Assembly: GCA_022565695.1 (NCBI GenBank)
Contig: JAIUME010000006.1
Span: forward strand, 124,001 to 188,000
Direction of reading: 5' to 3'
Source: Alcanivorax sp.
Lineage (GTDB): Bacteria; Pseudomonadota; Gammaproteobacteria; Pseudomonadales; Alcanivoracaceae
Length of the DNA: 64,000 nucleotides
Made by a program: the position numbers and the translations under genes. The notes under the pieces were generated by a model, which was given only the letters and a program-made list of their open reading frames with translations, ran no database searches and had not been told where the DNA came from. The first letter of the stretch is position 1, and every line of letters starts with the position of its first letter. Below are positions 58,637-64,000 of the stretch, in pieces.

Positions 58637-58749
58637 GGCGGTGAGGCGGGGTACGCCTTGGAGGGGCCTCTTTGGCCATGGATGGCCAAAGCGAGAGCGC
58701 CCAGGGATGGCTTGAGCGGTCCCGGAAAGGCGTACTCCGCCTCACCGCC
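58637..58749. repeat. Second large inverted repeat with nested palindromes (REP/MITE-like)
   Basis: The arms 58637-58659 and 58727-58749 pair over 23 positions with one mismatch (GGCGGTGAGGCGG and CCGCCTCACCGCC ends). The interior holds TTTGGCCA-TGGA-TGGCCAAA (58671-58690) and GAGCGCCCAGGGATGG. Sequence of this kind (CATGGATGG, GCGCCCAGGGATGG) recurs in intergenic regions of Alcanivorax, Marinobacter and Halomonas as I remember them, so this is likely a dispersed element copy. Confidence 0.75.
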
Positions 58750-58821
58750 TCTCGCTGGAGGGTGACCCACTGTCGGTAGAACCCCATCCCATTACGCCGC
58801 GATGAACCTGATTTCAGGCCC

Positions 58822-60081
58822 TCAGATCTCGAATTTGCCTTTGAGCTTTTTCGGTACCGGTGTCAGCTTCAGACGTGCATGTACTGGCATGCCGTTCTTG
58901 AATGGCATGTCGGCTTCGCCCTGAATCAGTGGCAGCAGGTAAGCCCGCGCTGCATCGGTGATGCCGAAGCCATCACGGCTGATGAAATCGCGGGGCATCT
59001 TCTTCTCGACGTTGGCGACCTTGGCCAGCGGCGCCTTCTCGATGGTCCAGCTGAATTTTTTGCCCTTGCCGCGAATGATGGCAGGCATGACGGCGTTATC
59101 GCCGGCTTCCGCCATCTGCACAGCTGCCCGACCCACAGCATAAGCCTGTTCCAGATCGACGGCGGAGGCCATATGCCGCGCCGCGCGTTGCAGGTAATCC
59201 GGCACCGCCCAGTGATACTTGTGGCCGAGTTCGGCTTTCACCATCTGTGCCAGCACCGGCGCGACACCGCCGAGTTGCTTGTGGCCGAAGGCGTCCGTGG
59301 ACCCGGCGTCCGCCAGGAAAGTGCCGTCCTTGTAGCGTGCACCTTCGGAAACGGCGATAACGCAGTAGCCGTGTTGCTTGACGGTCTGCTGCACCTTTTT
59401 CAGGAATTTCTCTTTGTTGAAGGCAATCTCGGGGAACAGGATGATGTGCGGCGCATCGCCGTCCTGCTCCTGGGCCAGGCCAGCGGCTGCGGCAATCCAG
59501 CCGGCGTGGCGGCCCATGACTTCCATGACGAACACCTTGGTGGAGGTGGCGCACATGGACTGCACATCCAGGGCGGCCTCGCGGATCGAGACGGCGGTGT
59601 ACTTGGCCACGGAGCCAAAGCCCGGCGAGCAGTCGGTGATCGGCAGGTCGTTGTCCACGGTCTTGGGCACGTGGATGGCCTGGATCGGGTAGCCCAGGGT
59701 TTCGGACAACTGGGAGACTTTCAGGCAGGTGTCGGCAGAGTCGCCGCCGCCGTTGTAGAAGAAGTAGCCGATGTTGTGGGCCTTGAACACCTCGATCAGG
59801 CGTTCGTACTGACGCCGGGAGGTGTCCAGATCCTTGAGTTTGTAGCGGCAGGAGCCGAATGCGCCGCCGGGGGTGTGCCGCAGGGCCGCAATGGTGGCCT
59901 TCGTTTCCTTGCTGGTGTCGATGAGGTCTTCGGTCAGGGCGCCGATAATGCCGTTGCGACCGGCGTAGACCTTGCCGATCACCTTGCTGTCGCGGGCGGC
60001 TTCGATGACGCCGGCGGCTGAGGCATTGATGACGGCGGTGACACCACCGGACTGGGCGTAGAAAGCGTTCTTGCGGGCCAT
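58822..60081 (-). CDS. pfp: Pyrophosphate-type 6-phosphofructokinase
   Basis: This enzyme converts fructose 6-phosphate to fructose 1,6-bisphosphate and, with PPi as donor, works reversibly in glycolysis and gluconeogenesis. The 419-aa protein has the phosphoryl-donor motif GGGDSADT (about 111-118), where Asp replaces the Gly of ATP enzymes, and the catalytic PKTVDNDLPIT (about 139-149), followed by MEVMGRHAGWIAA. It resembles the Methylococcus-type PPi enzymes. MARKNAFYAQSGG at 60081 is chosen for homology and the GGAGA upstream; the frame is open beyond. A pyrophosphatase gene lies at 48 kb. Confidence 0.88.
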   Translation of the reverse strand: MARKNAFYAQSGGVTAVINASAAGVIEAARDSKVIGKVYAGRNGIIGALTEDLIDTSKETKATIAALRHTPGGAFGSCRYKLKDLDTSRRQYERLIEVFKAHNIGYFFYNGGGDSADTCLKVSQLSETLGYPIQAIHVPKTVDNDLPITDCSPGFGSVAKYTAVSIREAALDVQSMCATSTKVFVMEVMGRHAGWIAAAAGLAQEQDGDAPHIILFPEIAFNKEKFLKKVQQTVKQHGYCVIAVSEGARYKDGTFLADAGSTDAFGHKQLGGVAPVLAQMVKAELGHKYHWAVPDYLQRAARHMASAVDLEQAYAVGRAAVQMAEAGDNAVMPAIIRGKGKKFSWTIEKAPLAKVANVEKKMPRDFISRDGFGITDAARAYLLPLIQGEADMPFKNGMPVHARLKLTPVPKKLKGKFEI

Positions 60082-60278
60082 GCTTGTCTCCGTGCTGCGG
60101 TTCCCGGGGGCGCGGGGCGCTTGTGAGGGCGCCATGATAATGATCCGGAGGCCGGGCGGCCAGCGCGACAGCGCTTCGGGGCTCTGCGACAATGTGGCAT
60201 CGCGCCGGACGGGGGATGACCGGGCCGGTCAGTTTTCCCGGGACAGGCTTGCAGTGCGGGCTTGAGAAAAGAGGGTTC

Positions 60279-60809
60279 ATGAACGCAATCTGGTCATTAT
60301 ATTTCCGCGCCAGCACCCTGCGCAGCGGTCCGGAGGACATGCCGTATTCGCTGCCGTTGCTGCGCACGACGCTGGTGCTCTGGCTGCTGCTGCAAGGTCT
60401 TGGGGCGGTCCTGCAGACCCGTTTCAGCGTGCCCCAGAGCCTGATGGCGCAAATCTGGCTGCTGGCGGTGTTACTGGGTTCCACCTGGGTGCTACTGGCG
60501 TTCAAGGGATTGTCCGCACGGGTGGTGCAGACCTTCACCGCATTGCTGGGCGTGGAGCTGGTGATCGGCGTACTGGCCTTGCCGCTGATCATGGCCGCGC
60601 GGCCGCTGGGGGATGAGGCGTTGCCACTGTGGTTGCAGGTGCCTTATCTGGTGCTGCTGTGCTGGAATCTGGGCGCGCGCGGCTACATCCTCCATCGTGC
60701 GTTGCAGATCGGCCCGTTCCTGGCCATGGCGCTGGTGCTGACGTTGCTGATGGTGAGCTTTGCCCTGCTGGCCATGCTGATGCCTGAGCTGGCGGCGGGC
60801 GCGGGCTGA
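60279..60809 (+). CDS. Polytopic inner-membrane protein of unknown function
   Basis: This is a 176-aa protein with four hydrophobic segments (LVLWLLLQGLGAVLQ, IWLLAVLLGSTWVLLAF, TALLGVELVIGVLALPLIM, ALVLTLLMVSFALLAMLM) and a conserved-looking middle (VPYLVLLCWNLGARGYILHRAL). Homologues lie next to mpl in Pseudomonas relatives; I do not recognise a function. The ATG at 60279 follows GAGGG. The mpl gene begins 53 bases later and may be cotranscribed. Confidence 0.75.
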   Translation: MNAIWSLYFRASTLRSGPEDMPYSLPLLRTTLVLWLLLQGLGAVLQTRFSVPQSLMAQIWLLAVLLGSTWVLLAFKGLSARVVQTFTALLGVELVIGVLALPLIMAARPLGDEALPLWLQVPYLVLLCWNLGARGYILHRALQIGPFLAMALVLTLLMVSFALLAMLMPELAAGAG

Positions 60810-60862
60810 CCGTATTCTCCGGACATGACTTTTTAAACAGGACTTTGTAAACAGGACCCTGC

Positions 60863-62272
60863 ATGCATATTCACATTCTCGGCATTTGCGGCACTTTTAT
60901 GGGCTCGCTGGCGCAGCTGGCCCGGGCCCAGGGGCACCGGGTGACTGGCTCGGATGAAAACGTCTATCCGCCCATGAGTGATCAGCTGGCTGCTGCGGGC
61001 ATCGAGGTGACCAGCGGCTATGATCCGGCGCAGTTGCGGCCGGCGCCGGATCTGGTGGTGATCGGCAATGCCATGAGCCGGGGCAATCCGGCGGTGGAGT
61101 ATGTGCTGGATACCGGGCTGCCGTATGTGTCCGGCCCGCAGTGGCTGGCGGAATTCGTGCTGCAGGGGCGCTGGGTGGTGGCGGTGTCCGGCACCCATGG
61201 CAAGACGACGACTGCCAGCATGGCGGCCTGGATTCTGGACCACTGTGGCCTGGCGCCGGGCTTTCTGATTGGCGGTGTGCCGGATAATTTTGGCGTCTCC
61301 GCGCGCCTGGGCGAGGCACCGTTCTTTGTCGTGGAAGCGGATGAATATGACACCGCGTTTTTCGACAAGCGCTCCAAGTTTGTTCATTACCGCCCACGCA
61401 CGCTGGTGATGAACAACCTTGAGTATGATCACGCGGATATCTTTCCGGACCTGGCGGCTATTGAAACCCAGTTTCACCATCTGATGCGTACTGTGCCTGC
61501 GCAGGGCAGGGTGATCCTGCCGACCGGCGAAACCGCCCTGGAACGTGTGCTGGAGCGCGGTTGCTGGAGCGAAGTGCAGCGCTTCGGTGATGGCTCTGCG
61601 GTCACCGTGCAACTGGAAAAAGATGATGCATCCGTTTTTCATGTGACACTGGTCGAGGACAGCGGGCATTCCGTGACGGCAACCGTTAACTGGTCGCTCA
61701 CCGGCCTGCACAATATGCGCAATGGCGTGGCGGCGTTGCTGGCCGCGCGCCACTGCGGCGTGACACTGGCCGACGGGGCAGCAGCCCTGAGTGCCTTTGC
61801 CGGTGTGAAGCGGCGCATGGAGCTGGTGGGCGAGGTGTCCGGGGTGCGGGTCTACGATGATTTTGCGCACCATCCCACGGCCATTGCCCTGACCCTGGAT
61901 GGTCTGCGCAAACAGGTGGGCGGCGACCGCATCATCGCCGTGATCGAACCGCGCTCCAATACCATGCGTCTGGGCACGCACCAGGATCGCCTGGCCGATT
62001 GCATCAGCGCGGCGGATGAAGTGATCTGGTATCAGCCACCGGGCATGGACTGGTCACTGGATGCCGTGGTGAGCGCCAGCCAGGTGCCGTCGCGCACGGC
62101 GGATGATATCGAGGCACTGGTCGCTTCATTGGTTGCTTCACTTGTTGAGAGCACCGCACCGGGCGCTTCAACCGGCTCGGCACCGATACATATCGTGATG
62201 ATGAGTAATGGCGGCTTTGGCGGCATTCATCGCAAACTGGTTACGGCACTTGCAACAGCAAAGGAGTATTGA
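60863..62272 (+). CDS. mpl: UDP-N-acetylmuramate:tripeptide ligase Mpl
   Basis: Mpl reattaches the recycled L-Ala-gamma-D-Glu-meso-DAP tripeptide to UDP-MurNAc, so it completes the peptide side of murein recycling that AmgK-MurU serves on the sugar side. The 469-aa Mur-ligase-fold enzyme starts MHIHILGICGTFMGSLAQLA and shows AVSGTHGKTTTASMAAWILD (ATP loop), VVEADEYDTAFFDKRSKFVHY, MNNLEYDHADIFPDL and GVRVYDDFAHHPTAIALTL. ATG at 60863 with CAGGAC upstream in a 14-bp near-duplicate. Residues 419-430 carry LVAS LVAS LVES, a short in-frame repeat. Confidence 0.97.
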   Translation: MHIHILGICGTFMGSLAQLARAQGHRVTGSDENVYPPMSDQLAAAGIEVTSGYDPAQLRPAPDLVVIGNAMSRGNPAVEYVLDTGLPYVSGPQWLAEFVLQGRWVVAVSGTHGKTTTASMAAWILDHCGLAPGFLIGGVPDNFGVSARLGEAPFFVVEADEYDTAFFDKRSKFVHYRPRTLVMNNLEYDHADIFPDLAAIETQFHHLMRTVPAQGRVILPTGETALERVLERGCWSEVQRFGDGSAVTVQLEKDDASVFHVTLVEDSGHSVTATVNWSLTGLHNMRNGVAALLAARHCGVTLADGAAALSAFAGVKRRMELVGEVSGVRVYDDFAHHPTAIALTLDGLRKQVGGDRIIAVIEPRSNTMRLGTHQDRLADCISAADEVIWYQPPGMDWSLDAVVSASQVPSRTADDIEALVASLVASLVESTAPGASTGSAPIHIVMMSNGGFGGIHRKLVTALATAKEY

Positions 62273-62274
62273 CG

Positions 62275-62721
62275 ATGGCTGCAGCACTGATTGCAGGGTT
62301 TCACTATCTGGGCATCATGCTCCTGACGGCGACGCTGCTGGTGGAGTGGTTGGCACTGCGTAGCACCATCACCCGGGAGGTGCTGGACCGGCTGGTGCGC
62401 ATCGATATCCTGTACGGGATCTCCGCCGTGATCATTCTGGTCACTGGTTTTCTGCGCATTACCAACGCCTACGGCAAAGGCCCGGTGTTCTACATGCAGA
62501 GCATGGTGTTCCACACCAAGGTGGGGCTGTTCATCCTGATCGGCCTGATCTCGATTGTGCCCACGGTGCGTTTTCTGCGCTGGCGCAAGGCGGCACTGGC
62601 GAATGGCAGCCTGCCCGATGCCGCTGCCGTCAGCGGCACTCGCAAACTGGTGCTGGTGGAACTGCATATCCTGTTCCTGCTGCCGTTTCTCGCTGCCATC
62701 ATGGCGCGTGGCATAATGTAG
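62275..62721 (+). CDS. DUF2214-family membrane protein
   Basis: This is a 148-aa membrane protein with four helices ([80 protein letters not shown]). The pattern, with His and Glu at helix ends, fits DUF2214. No function is established. The ATG at 62275 is preferred over the TTG at 62269 because AAGGAG (62261-62266) is properly spaced. Only 2 bases separate it from the mpl stop, so it is cotranscribed with mpl. Confidence 0.85.
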   Translation: MAAALIAGFHYLGIMLLTATLLVEWLALRSTITREVLDRLVRIDILYGISAVIILVTGFLRITNAYGKGPVFYMQSMVFHTKVGLFILIGLISIVPTVRFLRWRKAALANGSLPDAAAVSGTRKLVLVELHILFLLPFLAAIMARGIM

Positions 62722-62726
62722 ATCGC

Positions 62727-62760
62727 CATTCAGGGCGAGAAGGCATTCAGGGCGAGAAGG
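62727..62760. repeat. Perfect 17-bp tandem duplication ahead of ubiX
   Basis: CATTCAGGGCGAGAAGG is repeated exactly at 62727-62743 and 62744-62760. It occupies almost the whole gap between the DUF2214 gene and ubiX, and the second copy supplies the AGAAGGAGA ribosome-binding site for ubiX. Confidence 0.9.
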
Positions 62761-62768
62761 AGAGTCCC

Positions 62769-63413
62769 ATGGCATACAGCACTCGCGTAACACTTGCCTT
62801 TACCGGCGCCTCAGGGGCGCAGTACGGGCTGCGCCTGCTGCAATGCCTGCTTGCCGCCAATGCGGAAGTGTTCGTGATCCTGTCCAAGGCGGCGCGTGTG
62901 GTGATCGGTACCGAAACCGATCTGCGTCTGCCGCCAGGCACGGGGGCAACGGAAGCGGCGTTGCGCGACTATCTCTTCGATTCCTTATCCAGGAACAGCC
63001 CGGCCGAACAGCAAGGCCGCCTGGTGGTGTGTGGTCTGGAACAATGGACCGCGCCGGTGGCGTCGGGCTCCGGTGCCCCGGCGAGCATGGTGGTGTGTCC
63101 CTGTTCCACCGGCACCTTGTCGGCCATTGCGACGGGTGCCAGCAACAATCTGATCGAGCGTGCGGCCGATGTGGCCATCAAGGAAGGGCGCAAGCTGATT
63201 CTAGTCCCGCGCGAGTCGCCGTTTTCGGCGATTCACCTGGAGAACATGCTCAAGCTGGCACGTCTGGGTGTGGTCATCATGCCCGCCGCGCCGGGTTTCT
63301 ATCATCAACCGCAAAGCGTGGATGATCTGGTGGACTTCATCGTGGCCCGCTTGCTGGATCAGTTGGGCGTTGATCAGACCCTGGTGCCTCGTTGGGGTGA
63401 ATCGGGTAGCTGA
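62769..63413 (+). CDS. ubiX: Flavin prenyltransferase UbiX
   Basis: UbiX makes the prenylated FMN cofactor used by the UbiD decarboxylase in ubiquinone synthesis. The 214-aa protein shows the Rossmann-like flavodoxin fold of the family: [93 protein letters not shown] and [30 protein letters not shown]. UbiD is not in the window. With coq7 it is one of two ubiquinone genes here. Confidence 0.97.
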   Translation: MAYSTRVTLAFTGASGAQYGLRLLQCLLAANAEVFVILSKAARVVIGTETDLRLPPGTGATEAALRDYLFDSLSRNSPAEQQGRLVVCGLEQWTAPVASGSGAPASMVVCPCSTGTLSAIATGASNNLIERAADVAIKEGRKLILVPRESPFSAIHLENMLKLARLGVVIMPAAPGFYHQPQSVDDLVDFIVARLLDQLGVDQTLVPRWGESGS

Positions 63414-63435
63414 CTGGTCATTGGCAGAGGATTGA

Positions 63436-64000
63436 TTGTGGTTGATTGTGGTTGATGTGGTGCCGGTGGAACCCGGCGCAAATCCCGTCACACGCCGTGA
63501 GGCATTTCGTGTCTGGTTGCGCATCGGGTTATTGAGCTTTGGCGGGCCCGCCGGGCAAATTGCCTTGATGCAACGCATCCTGATTGATGAAAAAGGCTGG
63601 ATCAGCGAAAAGCGTTTTCTGCATGCGCTGAATTACTGCATGTTGTTGCCGGGGCCGGAAGCGATTCAGTTGGCGATCTATATCGGCTGGCTGCTCCATC
63701 GCACCATAGGCGGGCTGATGGCGGGTTTGTTGTTTCTGTTGCCCGGCGTTGTTGTGCTGATGGGGCTAAGCCTGCTCTATGCGTTGGCCGGTAATCTTGA
63801 TTGGGTGGCGGCGCTGTTCTTTGGTCTCAAGGCGGCAGTGTTGGCCATCGTGATCAGCGCCGTGATCGGTCTGGCGCGGCGCGCCCTGGGCACGACGGCG
63901 CGCTACCTCATGGCGGCGGCTGCTTTCGTTGCGCTGTTTGTGCTGGCAGCGCCTTTCCCGCTGGTGGTGGTGAGTGCTGCGCTGATTGGTCTGATCGGCG
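63436..64000 (+). CDS. chrA: Chromate transporter ChrA family (5' part, runs off the right edge)
   Basis: This is an inner-membrane protein of the CHR family, known from ChrA that expels chromate. The visible about 188 codons show FRVWLRIGLLSFGGPAGQIAL, LHALNYCMLLPGPEAIQLA and IYIGWLLHRTIGGLMAGLLFLLPG, the first half-domain of ChrA, with three to four membrane helices. The reading frame is open to the window end. The start is uncertain because of a GATTGTGGTT tandem repeat (63434-63453): TTG at 63436 has GAGG 5 bases upstream, while GTG codons at 63448 and 63457 are also in frame. Confidence 0.88.
   Translation, partial: MWLIVVDVVPVEPGANPVTRREAFRVWLRIGLLSFGGPAGQIALMQRILIDEKGWISEKRFLHALNYCMLLPGPEAIQLAIYIGWLLHRTIGGLMAGLLFLLPGVVVLMGLSLLYALAGNLDWVAALFFGLKAAVLAIVISAVIGLARRALGTTARYLMAAAAFVALFVLAAPFPLVVVSAALIGLIG

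Noticed and set aside
58384-58787. Small overlapping open frames on both strands in the 58.4-58.8 kb gap
   Set aside because: They run through the inverted repeats, are Arg/Pro/Gly-rich and lack ribosome-binding sites or homology.

Overview
The window is about 64 kb of GC-rich, gene-dense chromosome from a gammaproteobacterium of the Pseudomonadales/Oceanospirillales type. Two blocks follow the gene order I remember from Pseudomonas aeruginosa. The first is lptD-amgK-murU-rpe-trpE-trpGDC-vfr-osmC-speD-coq7. The second is dsbD-aroQ-accB-accC-prmA-DUF3426-dusB-fis-purH-purD-retS. A pyrophosphate-type phosphofructokinase, the general gene set and a dispersed repeat around 58.4-58.75 kb make an Alcanivorax-like organism my best guess. 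That is inference; no rRNA or other taxonomic marker is present. I see no prophage, transposase, CRISPR array, rRNA or tRNA.

Layout. 1-8.9 kb: partial lptD, the cell-wall sugar recycling pair amgK-murU, rpe, a gamma-carbonic anhydrase, an orphan membrane-GAF protein, and an HxlR regulator divergent from an Old Yellow Enzyme. 8.9-14.4 kb: a PNPOx-like protein, then a TetR regulator divergent from an RND efflux pair. 14.5-18.7 kb: the contiguous tryptophan operon trpEGDC. 18.7-22 kb: a peroxiredoxin, a PepSY protein, a small DUF1328 protein, a TraX-like protein and SoxR with a candidate SoxR box. 22-26.2 kb: three ABC transporter genes and a phosphatase-like protein. 26.2-31 kb: vfr, an OsmC protein, speD, coq7 and a Ycf46-like AAA ATPase. 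31-46.6 kb: a long leftward run of housekeeping genes ending in a RetS-type hybrid sensor kinase. 46.8-53.4 kb: a DUF2333 protein, pyrophosphatase, a second RND efflux pair and a thioredoxin-like protein. 53.6-58.1 kb: an SLC13 transporter, a glutaredoxin-like protein, an RhlB-like helicase and a DUF2459 lipoprotein. 58.1-58.8 kb: non-coding DNA with a structured element, a terminator and two large inverted repeats. 58.8-64 kb: pfp, mpl, DUF2214, ubiX and a partial chrA.

Functional themes. Peptidoglycan recycling is represented at both ends (amgK-murU for the sugar, mpl for the peptide). Redox control recurs (SoxR, peroxiredoxin, OsmC, DsbD, glutaredoxin, an OYE under an HxlR regulator). Both RND operons lack an outer-membrane channel gene, so each must use one encoded elsewhere. 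Global regulators present are Vfr, Fis and RetS.

The most unusual signals are four. (1) Short tandem duplications of about 10-19 bp occur repeatedly, often exactly on start codons, ribosome-binding sites or stop codons. (2) The RetS-like kinase has a visibly degenerate ATP-binding domain and no ordinary start codon outside the upstream gene. (3) The phosphatase-like protein has a shortened active-site loop. (4) The 58 kb intergenic region holds stacked inverted repeats and a candidate small RNA. I did not find a clearly new multi-gene system.
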